Assembly (NCBI RefSeq): GCF_042648965.1
Contig: NZ_JBHRYJ010000001.1
Span: 1,364,001-1,428,000 of the forward strand
Reading direction: 5' to 3'
DNA from: Ferrovibrio xuzhouensis
GTDB taxonomy: Bacteria; Pseudomonadota; Alphaproteobacteria; Ferrovibrionales; Ferrovibrionaceae
Length of the DNA stretch: 64,000 nt
Within the stretch, counting starts at the first letter, position 1. Every line of letters begins with the position of its first letter. The notes beneath the pieces were generated by a model. That model had not been told where the DNA came from. It saw nothing but the letters and a program-made list of their open reading frames with translations, and searched no databases. Positions 34,551 through 41,716 of this stretch are shown piece after piece. Both the position numbers and the translations under genes were made by a program.

Positions 34551-35330
34551 TCAGCCGGCGTCGGCGCCCATGCCGGTGACGCTGTCGCCGGTCATGCTAT
34601 CAATGGGCTGGTCGAGATCCATGCCGGCCTTCTCGAAGCCCTTGCGCCAGTCGATCAGGTGGCGCTGGGTCCACAGCCGCGCCATGTCCTTGTCACGGCG
34701 ACGCACCGCCTCGACCAGCATGCGGTGCGCCTCGATCAGCCGCTGCGCGCCCTGCGCGCTGCCGCCGACCGCCACCTGGGTGGTCGGATAGATCAGCATG
34801 TTGGACGGCTCGCGCGCCAGTTCCAGCACGCGGTTGCGGCCGCTGCGCTCCAGCAGGATGTGGAACTCGCTGTCATAGGCCGCCACCGCGGCCGGATCGT
34901 CCATCACCAGTTCGGTGGCGGTGATATTGGCCTCCAGCGCGGCAAGGTCGTCGTCGGTGGCGCGCAGCACGGCCAGTTCGATCGAGGCGAGACTGAGCGC
35001 CATGGTCGCCTCGAGCAGCTCGCGGAAGGTGACCTGATGCAGCACCAGGGCACGGCTGGCGCGACTGGCCAGGCGGTCGTAATGCGGCAGGCCGACCGAG
35101 AGGCGGCGGCTGGAATCGCGATGCACCAGTCCGCCGTGTTCCAGCAGGCGGATGCCTTCCCGCACGGTGGAACGGTTGACGCCGAACTGCTTGACCAGCT
35201 CGGCCTCGGTGCCGATCGGGTCGCCGGGCCGCAAGCGGCCGGCAAAAATCTCCCGCTCGATGGCTTCGGCGACCATCTGATAGGCCGGAACCGGTGTGAT
35301 CCGGGCAAATTTTTCGGCCACTTCAGACAT
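34551..35330 (-). CDS. GntR-family regulator, FadR/FCD subgroup
   Basis: A 259-aa transcriptional regulator. The N-terminal winged helix-turn-helix (ABEAIEREIFAGRLRPGDPIGTEAEL-like region and VNRSTVREGIRLLEHGGLV) occupies about 15-80; an all-helical FCD ligand domain follows, with the metal-binding-type residues in AAYDSEFHILL and the His in EAHRML. Such regulators respond to small carboxylates or related ligands. It sits between two paralogous binding-protein genes and 170 nt from a palindrome matching the FadR-type operator, so control of the flanking importer is likely. CAGGAAA precedes the ATG. Confidence 0.9.
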   Translation of the reverse strand: MSEVAEKFARITPVPAYQMVAEAIEREIFAGRLRPGDPIGTEAELVKQFGVNRSTVREGIRLLEHGGLVHRDSSRRLSVGLPHYDRLASRASRALVLHQVTFRELLEATMALSLASIELAVLRATDDDLAALEANITATELVMDDPAAVAAYDSEFHILLERSGRNRVLELAREPSNMLIYPTTQVAVGGSAQGAQRLIEAHRMLVEAVRRRDKDMARLWTQRHLIDWRKGFEKAGMDLDQPIDSMTGDSVTGMGADAG

Positions 35331-35485
35331 TTATTTTCCTGTCGGTTCCCCGCTGCGTGGCCAGCACCCGGCCAGCCAGACGATTCGACCTGTAACATGA
35401 TCGGCCCGATATCACCGCGCCGTCCAGCCTTCCGGGCTGTCAGCGCGACTTTTGCGGGACCGACCATCAAGCGGCATATGCGGCG

Positions 35486-35512
35486 TTGACTTACGTCCGA
35501 TTGTCCGACAAT
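35486..35512. promoter_or_regulatory. GntR-type operator in a promoter region
   Basis: ATTGTCCGACAAT (35500-35512) is a perfect palindrome around a central C and contains TTGTCCGACAA, an ideal match to the FadR-type half-site pair TNGTNNNACNA. It lies just after TTGACT (35486-35491), a good plus-strand -35, so binding would block RNA polymerase. A further CGTCCGA half-site abuts it at 35494. No clear -10 was found at 17 nt. Confidence 0.7.
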
Positions 35513-36014
35513 CATAGTCGCCAAGTAAAACATAAAATCATTGCCAGGGAGGCAATACGGGATGCAGCCAGCCAGCTCTGCGTCGGCGACGACCGCCGGC
35601 CCGGACCGGATCGCCCTATCAGGAACCGCATGGTATGCGCGGCTCCGGTTGGCACCGGGCGCTGCGGATTTCCGCCGGCCGCGTGTGCCGGGCCCCGCCC
35701 TCTGCTTCTGCCGCACCGCACCATGGCAGTGTATCGCTGCCGTCGATCCTGCTCCGGCGCGTCCGGTGACCGGGGTCCGGCACCGCCGCCGCAGCGCAGC
35801 AGCATCCGCGCATCATGCCGCCCTGCCGCAGCGGCATCCACATCATGACGATCATGTCTCTGCACGCATGCACACCGGTTCACGGTGCGGCACGCGCGTC
35901 ATGATCGCATCGTCATCACACTGCATATCGCATGGCCACGCCGAAGTGTTGAGCAGCCTGCGGCGCGACGCGACACACACTCTTTGTGTCGTCCGTAACG
36001 CGCGGCGGATTGGC

Positions 36015-36043
36015 TTGACAGGGTTGGGAGGCTTCGGCACGCT
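36015..36043 (+). promoter_or_regulatory. Possible proximal promoter of the ABC operon
   Basis: Perfect -35 TTGACA (36015-36020) with a poor -10 (CACGCT, 36038-36043) after 17 nt. It lies 87 nt before the binding-protein ATG. Confidence 0.35.
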
Positions 36044-36129
36044 TTTGCACAAATAACGGAATTCGCCGCAGATGCGGTGGATCGGCGGACCGGAAGCCGC
36101 CGCAACATAAATGGGATGGAGGAACTCGA

Positions 36130-37380
36130 ATGCCGACTCGTTTCGGGAAGGGCATGGCGCTAGCCGGGCTTGCGCTCGGCCTTGCAGCCACACCGGCGAT
36201 AGCCGCAGATACGATCAAGATCGCCTTTATCGATCCGCTTTCGGGCATGATGGCTCCGATCGGCGAGCAGGGCCTCGCCGATTACCGCTACATGGCCGAG
36301 CGCATCAATGCTGCCGGCGGCGTGGCCGGCAAGAAGCTTGAAATCGTGCCGATGGACAACAAGCTGTCACCGCAGGAATCGGTGGTGCAGGCGCAGAAGG
36401 CGATCGACCAGGGCATCCGCATCATCACCCAGGGCAACAGCTCGGGCATCGCGGCCGGCCTGATCGACTTCGTCAACAAGAACAACGAACGCAATCCGGG
36501 CAAGGAGCTGCTCTATATCAACTACGCGGCGGTCGATCCGCCGCTGACCAACGAAAAGTGCAGCTACTGGCATTTCCGCTGGGACGCCAACACCGACATC
36601 AAGCTGCAGGCGCTCACCAGCTACATGAAGACCAACAAGGACATCAAGAAGGTCTACCTGATCAATCAGGACTATTCCTTCGGCCAGGGTGTCCGCAAGG
36701 TCGCCACCGAAATGATCAAGGCCAAGCGCCCTGACATCCAGATCGTCGGCGACGAGCTGCATCCGGTCGCCAAGATCACCGACTTCTCGCCCTATATCGC
36801 CAAGATCAAGGCATCGGGCGCGGACAGCGTGGTCACCGGCAACTGGGGCTCCGACATCTCGCTGCTGCTGAAAGCGGCGGGCGATGCCGGCCTGCAGGCG
36901 AACTTCTACACCTTCTATGCCGGCGGCGCCGGCGGCCCGACTGCGATCAAGCAGGCCGGCCTGAACGGCAAGGTGTTTGCCATCATCGAAGGCCTGGCCA
37001 ATGCCGGCGGCGGCGATGCGCAGGCCTTCGAGGCGGCCTTCCGCAAGAGCCATGACGGTCTCGGCTGGACCTATCCGCGCGTGCGCAACGCCATGGATAT
37101 GGTGGCGGAAGCGATCAACAAGGCGAAGTCCGACGATCCGCTGAAGCTGGCGCCGATTCTGGCCGGCATGAAGCACAAGACCATGTATGGCGGCGAGTCC
37201 TACATGCGCGAGACCGACCACCAGTTCTTCCAGGACATGTACATCGCCAACCTGATCCCCGTGGGCGGCGACGTGAAGTTCGACGAAGAGAAGACCGGCT
37301 GGGGCTGGCATGTCGCGGCGAAGGTGCCGGCGTCGGCCACCGTCGTCCCCACCACCTGCAAGATGCAGAAGCCGAGCTGA
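36130..37380 (+). CDS. Liv-type ABC substrate-binding protein (paralogue 2)
   Basis: A 416-aa periplasmic receptor, first gene of the ABC operon. The signal peptide (about 1-26) ends AIA-AD. The mature part has the Leu/Ile/Val-binding fold: IKIAFIDPLSGMMAPIGEQG, NKLSPQESVVQAQKAID, LLYINYAAVDPPLTNEKCS and YLINQDYSFGQG. Substrates of this group range from branched-chain amino acids to amides and other polar compounds, so the annotated class does not fix the ligand. GGATGGAGG precedes the ATG. A hairpin at 37401-37429 follows, typical of abundant receptor mRNAs within operons. Confidence 0.92.
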   Translation: MPTRFGKGMALAGLALGLAATPAIAADTIKIAFIDPLSGMMAPIGEQGLADYRYMAERINAAGGVAGKKLEIVPMDNKLSPQESVVQAQKAIDQGIRIITQGNSSGIAAGLIDFVNKNNERNPGKELLYINYAAVDPPLTNEKCSYWHFRWDANTDIKLQALTSYMKTNKDIKKVYLINQDYSFGQGVRKVATEMIKAKRPDIQIVGDELHPVAKITDFSPYIAKIKASGADSVVTGNWGSDISLLLKAAGDAGLQANFYTFYAGGAGGPTAIKQAGLNGKVFAIIEGLANAGGGDAQAFEAAFRKSHDGLGWTYPRVRNAMDMVAEAINKAKSDDPLKLAPILAGMKHKTMYGGESYMRETDHQFFQDMYIANLIPVGGDVKFDEEKTGWGWHVAAKVPASATVVPTTCKMQKPS

Positions 37381-37400
37381 TCGGCCTGTTGCAACCGGAC

Positions 37401-37429
37401 CTGCGGCCCTGGATATTCCGGGGCCGCAG
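37401..37429 (+). repeat. Intercistronic hairpin after the binding-protein gene
   Basis: CTGCGGCCC pairs with GGGCCGCAG (9 bp, 11-nt loop). There is no T tract, so it is more likely an mRNA stabiliser or partial attenuator that lets the receptor be made in excess of the permease than a terminator. Confidence 0.6.
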
Positions 37430-37491
37430 CGTCTCCGGACCGGGATTCGCTGCCGCCGGCGGAATCTCAATTTCTCTGACGGGGTAGTCGC

Positions 37492-38442
37492 GTGCTCGAG
37501 ATCATCATCTTCTCCACCCTGAATGGCGTGCTGTACGGCATGCTGCTGTTCCTGCTGGCGAGCGGCCTGACCGTCATCTTCTCGATGATGGGCGTGCTCA
37601 ACTTCGCCCATGCCAGCTTCTACATGCTCGGCGCCTATTTCGGCTTCCAGATCAGCCAGTATTTCGGCTTCTGGACCGGCCTGGTCCTGGCGCCGGTGCT
37701 GGTCGGCCTGATCGGCGCCCTGGTCGAGCGCTTCGGCCTGCGCACCGTGCACAAATGGGGCCATGTGCCCGAACTGCTGTTCACCTTCGGCCTGGCCTTC
37801 GTGATCGAAGAGCTGGTCAAGATGGTCTGGGGCAAGCTGCCGGTCGATTACCAGGTGCCGAAGGCGCTGGATTTCTCGGCCTTCGAACTGTTCGGCACCA
37901 CCTATCCCGCTTTCCGCATGTTCATGCTGCTGATCTCGCTGGCGATCTTCATCGCCCTGCTGGTGATCATGACGCGCTCGCGCATCGGCCTGATCATCCA
38001 GGCGGCGCTGACCCATCCGCATATGGTGGCCATGCTGGGCCACAATGTCCCCAAGGTCTTCATGATGGTGTTCGGCTTCGGCTGCGGCCTGGCCGCCATC
38101 GCCGGCGTGATCGCCGGCCCGGCGCTGGTCACCGATCCCGCCATGGCCGCCACCTTGGGGCCGATCCTGTTCGTCGTCGTGGTGTTCGGCGGGCTCGGCT
38201 CGCTGCCCGGCGCCTTCATCTCGGCGATGCTGATCGGCCTGATCCAGACCTTCGCCATCGCCATCAACTATTCGATGGGCGATGTCTTCGCCCTGATCGG
38301 TGTCGGGCCGCAGACCACCGGCGTGCTCGGCGACCTGTGGCATGTCACCGTGGCGCAGGTCGGCCCGATCCTGCCCTACCTGATGCTGGTACTGATGCTG
38401 ATCTTCCGGCCCACCGGCCTGCTCGGCACGCGGGAGACCTGA
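37492..38442 (+). CDS. Liv-type ABC permease (LivH-like)
   Basis: A 316-aa inner-membrane permease with about eight hydrophobic helices. LivH hallmarks are GLTVIFSMMGVLNFAHASFYMLGAY near the N-terminus and GGLGSLPGAFISAMLIGL near the C-terminus. The start is GTG at 37492 after GGGGTAG. It forms the transmembrane pore with the next gene product, 3 nt downstream. Confidence 0.93.
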   Translation: MLEIIIFSTLNGVLYGMLLFLLASGLTVIFSMMGVLNFAHASFYMLGAYFGFQISQYFGFWTGLVLAPVLVGLIGALVERFGLRTVHKWGHVPELLFTFGLAFVIEELVKMVWGKLPVDYQVPKALDFSAFELFGTTYPAFRMFMLLISLAIFIALLVIMTRSRIGLIIQAALTHPHMVAMLGHNVPKVFMMVFGFGCGLAAIAGVIAGPALVTDPAMAATLGPILFVVVVFGGLGSLPGAFISAMLIGLIQTFAIAINYSMGDVFALIGVGPQTTGVLGDLWHVTVAQVGPILPYLMLVLMLIFRPTGLLGTRET

Positions 38443-38445
38443 GCC

Positions 38446-39762
38446 ATGCGCGCGACCACCACCATGACCAGCCCCGCCCTCTTCTCGCTCGACACCGTCC
38501 GCCGTTACGGCATCTGGATCATCCTCGCGCTCGCCTTCCTGGTCATGCCGAAGATTTTCACCTCGGGTGGCTCGATCACCACCATGTGCCTGATGGGCAT
38601 CATGATCATCTTCTCGCTCAGCTATAACATGCTGCTGGGCCAGACCGGCCTGCTCAGCTTCGGCCATGCGGTCTACTACGGCCTCGGCGGCTTCCTCGCC
38701 GCCCATGCCATGGTGACAGTGGCAGCCGACAAGCTGCCGGTGCCGTTGCCGCTGATCCCGCTGGCCGGCGGCTTCATGGGGCTGCTCTTCGGCATCATTC
38801 TCGGCGCCGTCTCGACCCGGCGCGCCGGCACGGTGTTTGCCATGATCACGCTCGGCCTGGCCGAACTGATCTCGTCGATGTCGCTGATCCTGCGCGGCTT
38901 CTTCGGCGGCGAGGAAGGCATCTCGGCCAACCGCACCCGCATGCTGGCCTTCTTCGGCCACAAATTCGGCCCGCAGATCGAGGTCTACTACCTGATCGCC
39001 GCCTGGTGCTTCATCTGCGTGGTGCTGATGTTCGCGTTTACCCGCACGCCGCTGGGGCGCATCTGCAATGCCGTGCGCGACAACCCGGAGCGCGCCGAAT
39101 TCATCGGCTATTCCGCGCAGATGATCCGCTTTCTCTCCTTCTCGGTGGCCGGCCTGTTCGCCGGCATCGCCGGCGGCCTGACCGCGATCAACTTCGAACT
39201 GATGAATGCCATCAACCTGTCCGGCGCGCAGTCGGGCGTGGTGCTGCTGATGGCCTATATCGGCGGCATCGGCCATTTCTTCGGCCCGATCCTCGGTGCC
39301 ATCGTCGTCACCCTGCTGCAGAGCATGCTGTCCGACTATACCGGCGCCTGGCAGCTCTATTTCGGTCTGCTGTTCATCGCCATGGTGATGTTCGCGCCAG
39401 GCGGCATCGCCGGGCTGATCATGCTGCACGAGCCGCTGGTCTACCGCCGCACCCTGCATCGCGTGCTGCCGCATTACCTGGTGATGGCGGTGCCGGCCCT
39501 GCTCGGGCTGGCCGGCCTGGTGGCACTGATCGAGACGGCGCATCACCAGATGGTCAAGGCGGTCACCGACGGACCGGCCATGACGCTGTTCGGCATCGCC
39601 TATAACTCCAACAATCCGCTGGCCTGGATCGTCGCCATCGCCCTGATCGGCGGCGGCTTCTGGCTTGGCCGGCTCTACGCGCCGCGGTTCCGCGACGCCT
39701 TCAACGAGGCGGCTCAGGGTGGCCCGCAGGCTGCTACTTCGAAACAGGGAGGTGCGGCATGA
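38446..39762 (+). CDS. Liv-type ABC permease (LivM-like)
   Basis: A 438-aa inner-membrane permease, longer than average for LivM because of an additional C-terminal region (from about residue 330) with two extra hydrophobic segments. LivM signatures include YNMLLGQTGLLSFGHAVYYGLGGF, RNDPERAEFIGYSA-like sequence (CNAVRDNPERAEFIGY) and GGIGHFFGPILGA. Its last codon overlaps the ATG of the LivG-like gene (ATGA), indicating translational coupling. Confidence 0.93.
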   Translation: MRATTTMTSPALFSLDTVRRYGIWIILALAFLVMPKIFTSGGSITTMCLMGIMIIFSLSYNMLLGQTGLLSFGHAVYYGLGGFLAAHAMVTVAADKLPVPLPLIPLAGGFMGLLFGIILGAVSTRRAGTVFAMITLGLAELISSMSLILRGFFGGEEGISANRTRMLAFFGHKFGPQIEVYYLIAAWCFICVVLMFAFTRTPLGRICNAVRDNPERAEFIGYSAQMIRFLSFSVAGLFAGIAGGLTAINFELMNAINLSGAQSGVVLLMAYIGGIGHFFGPILGAIVVTLLQSMLSDYTGAWQLYFGLLFIAMVMFAPGGIAGLIMLHEPLVYRRTLHRVLPHYLVMAVPALLGLAGLVALIETAHHQMVKAVTDGPAMTLFGIAYNSNNPLAWIVAIALIGGGFWLGRLYAPRFRDAFNEAAQGGPQAATSKQGGAA

Positions 39763-40547
39763 CCGCGGCCGCCGCCATGACCTCGCTGGCACTGGACGAC
39801 GTGCGCAAGAATTTCGGCAATACACCGATCATCCGCGGCGTCACCCTCGACGTGCGCCGCGGCGAACGCCACGCCATCATCGGCCCGAACGGCGCCGGCA
39901 AGTCGACGCTGTTCCACCTGATCTCCGGCCGTTTCCCGGTCTCGTCGGGCCGCATCGCGCTGAACGGCGAGGACATCACCGGGCTGAAACCCTACCAGAT
40001 CAACCGCCGGGGCTTGAGCCGCAGCTTCCAGGTCACCAACATCTTCCCGCGCATGACGGTGTTCGAGAACCTGCGCTGCGCGGTGATGTGGCATCTCGGC
40101 TACCGCTATTCCTTCTGGCACAACGTGCGCAAGCTGAAGGACGCCAACGAGCGCGCCGATGCCATCCTGCGCGAGATCGGCCTGGCCGAACGGCGCCTGA
40201 TGCCGGCCGGCCTGCTGACCTACGCTGAACAGCGCGCCCTGGAAATCGGCATCACCATCGCCGGCGGCGCTGAAGTGGTGATGCTCGACGAGCCGACCGC
40301 CGGCATGAGCCGGTCGGAGACCGCGCATTTCGTCGACCTGATCCGCAAGGTCACCGAGGGGCGCACCCTGATCATGGTGGAGCACGACATGGGCGTGGTG
40401 TTCGATCTTGCCGACCGCATCAGCGTGCTGGTCTACGGCGAGGTGATCGCCACCGACCGGCCGGCGGCGATCCGCACCAACAAGGCGGTGCAGGAGGCCT
40501 ATCTCGGCCAGGCCATGGAAGACGAACACGCCGAAGCGGGGCACTGA
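39759..40547 (+). CDS. Liv-type ABC ATPase (LivG-like)
   Basis: A 262-aa cytoplasmic ATPase. Walker A is GPNGAGKST, the Q-loop lies in SRSFQVTNIFPRMTVFEN, and Walker B is VVMLDEPTAGM followed by the H-loop His in MVEHDMGVVFDLADRI. The signature motif is unusual: LLTYAEQRALEIGI (LTYAEQ in place of LSGGQ-type), as in many LivG proteins (LSYGEQR). It pairs with the LivF-like ATPase. Confidence 0.94.
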   Translation: MTAAAAMTSLALDDVRKNFGNTPIIRGVTLDVRRGERHAIIGPNGAGKSTLFHLISGRFPVSSGRIALNGEDITGLKPYQINRRGLSRSFQVTNIFPRMTVFENLRCAVMWHLGYRYSFWHNVRKLKDANERADAILREIGLAERRLMPAGLLTYAEQRALEIGITIAGGAEVVMLDEPTAGMSRSETAHFVDLIRKVTEGRTLIMVEHDMGVVFDLADRISVLVYGEVIATDRPAAIRTNKAVQEAYLGQAMEDEHAEAGH

Positions 40548-40549
40548 CG

Positions 40550-41257
40550 ATGAGTGAAGCCATGCTGCAGGTCCGCGACCTGCATGCCTATTACGGCAAG
40601 AGCCATATCCTGCACGGCGTCAGCTTCGACGTCGGCGCCGGCGAGATCGTCTCGCTGCTGGGCCGCAACGGCGTCGGCCGCTCGACCACCATCAAGGCGA
40701 TCATGGGCGACGTGCCGCCGCAGGGCTCGATCCTGTTCAAGGGCGAGCAGATCGCCGGCCGCAAACCGCACGAGATCGCCCGGCTCGGCCTCGGCTATGT
40801 GCCGGAGAACCGCGACATCTTCCCCGGCCTGACGGTACGCGAGAACCTGTTCCTCGGCCAGAAATCGACCAAGCCGGGCGGCCGCTGGTCGATGCAGGAC
40901 ATGTTCGACATCTTTCCGCGCCTGCAGGAACGCGCCGAGACGCCAGCCGGCGTGCTGTCGGGCGGCGAGCAGCAGATGCTGACCATGTGCCGCACCCTGA
41001 TGGGCGACCCCGACCTGATCATGGTCGATGAGCCGACCGAGGGCCTGTCGCCGATGATGGTGGAGCATGTCGGCGCCCTGCTGACCCGCATCGCCGAGCG
41101 CGGCATCGCCATCCTGCTGGTCGAGCAGAAGCTGACCATCGCGCTGAAGATCTGCAAGCGGCTGTATGTCATGGGCCATGGCCACATGGTCTTCGAGGGC
41201 ACGTCCAGGCAGCTGATGGACGACGCCGCCATCCGCAAGGAATGGCTGGAAGTCTGA
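40550..41257 (+). CDS. Liv-type ABC ATPase (LivF-like) with Walker A Lys-to-Arg
   Basis: A 235-aa cytoplasmic ATPase, last gene of the importer operon. The Walker A motif reads GRNGVGRST, with Arg44 in place of the invariant Lys. Other motifs look normal: Q-loop region YVPENRDIFPGLTVREN, signature LSGGEQQML, Walker B LIMVDEPTEGL and the His region LLVEQKLTIAL. The substitution may weaken ATP hydrolysis at one site of the heterodimer. My recollection is that a minority of LivF-type proteins carry it, so it may be ancestral to a subgroup. Confidence 0.93.
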   Translation: MSEAMLQVRDLHAYYGKSHILHGVSFDVGAGEIVSLLGRNGVGRSTTIKAIMGDVPPQGSILFKGEQIAGRKPHEIARLGLGYVPENRDIFPGLTVRENLFLGQKSTKPGGRWSMQDMFDIFPRLQERAETPAGVLSGGEQQMLTMCRTLMGDPDLIMVDEPTEGLSPMMVEHVGALLTRIAERGIAILLVEQKLTIALKICKRLYVMGHGHMVFEGTSRQLMDDAAIRKEWLEV

Positions 41258-41269
41258 GCCGGCTGGCGA

Positions 41270-41590
41270 TCAGGCCGGCGTCGCCAGTTTCAGCCCGACG
41301 ATGCCGGCCACGATCAAGGCAATACAGGCGAGCCGGAGCGGCGCCGCACTCTCGCCGAGCAGCAGGATGCCGAGCACCGCCGTGCCGATGGTGCCGATGC
41401 CGGTCCAGACCGCGTAGGCCGTGCCGAGCGGCAGCGTCTTCAGCGCCACGCCGAGCAGCCACAGGCTGACAACCATCGAAGCCACCGTGCCGAGCGTCGG
41501 CCACAGCCGGGTAAACCCCGCCGTGTATTTCAGCCCGACCGCCCAGCCCACTTCGGCGAGGCCGGCCAGCGCCAGGATCAACCATGCCAT
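41270..41590 (-). CDS. gdx: Guanidinium exporter Gdx (SugE), SMR family
   Basis: A 106-aa four-helix small multidrug resistance protein that exports guanidinium in exchange for protons. Gdx/SugE subtype residues are visible: Glu13 in the first helix (GLAEVGWAVGLKYTAGF), LPLGTAYAVWTGIGTIG and the C-terminal GIVGLKLATP. From memory it matches E. coli SugE along its whole length. A guanidine-II riboswitch precedes it, confirming the substrate class. GGAGG lies 6 nt before the ATG. The SMR protein functions as a homodimer. Confidence 0.95.
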   Translation of the reverse strand: MAWLILALAGLAEVGWAVGLKYTAGFTRLWPTLGTVASMVVSLWLLGVALKTLPLGTAYAVWTGIGTIGTAVLGILLLGESAAPLRLACIALIVAGIVGLKLATPA

Positions 41591-41596
41591 GCTGTC

Positions 41597-41658
41597 CCTC
41601 CGCAGGAACGCTGCAGGGCCGTCCCTGCGATGACGAAAGGTCCGGGTCGTCCCGGACC
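41597..41658 (-). promoter_or_regulatory. Guanidine-II (mini-ykkC) riboswitch
   Basis: Read on the minus strand, two perfect hairpins with the diagnostic ACGR tetraloops stand in tandem: P1 is an 8-bp stem (41651-41658 with 41639-41646) with loop ACGA; P2 is a 6-bp stem (41623-41628 with 41613-41618) with loop ACGG. The linker is 10 nt. The Shine-Dalgarno GGAGG (41601-41597) follows 11 nt after P2, so guanidine binding would free it and turn on translation of the Gdx exporter. Confidence 0.92.
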
Positions 41659-41716
41659 GCGCCATATGGCTCAGGCGAGCGAGGCTTTCAAGCCGTTATG
41701 TGCAATCCTGGCCGGA

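Larger units (their letters stand above)
35331..36129. other. 800-bp intergenic region before the ABC operon
   Basis: No convincing gene on either strand. It holds a -35-like TTGACT (35486-35491), a perfect palindromic operator (35500-35512), and GGGAGG followed by an ATG at 35562 whose frame continues to 36056 but looks non-coding (erratic His/Ser/Arg-rich translation). Further on lie a 7-bp hairpin (35971-35977 with 35985-35991) and a second promoter-like TTGACA at 36015-36020. If transcription starts at the first promoter the ABC operon has a leader of about 600 nt. Confidence 0.6.

Noticed and set aside
36036..36048. Sigma-54-like GGCACG...TTTTGC before the ABC operon
   Set aside because: GG and GC are separated by 9 nt, not the required 10.
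35541..36056. 171-aa plus-strand frame in the ABC leader
   Set aside because: Translation looks non-coding, with no domain or codon pattern; only its start signal is notable and is reported as part of the region.
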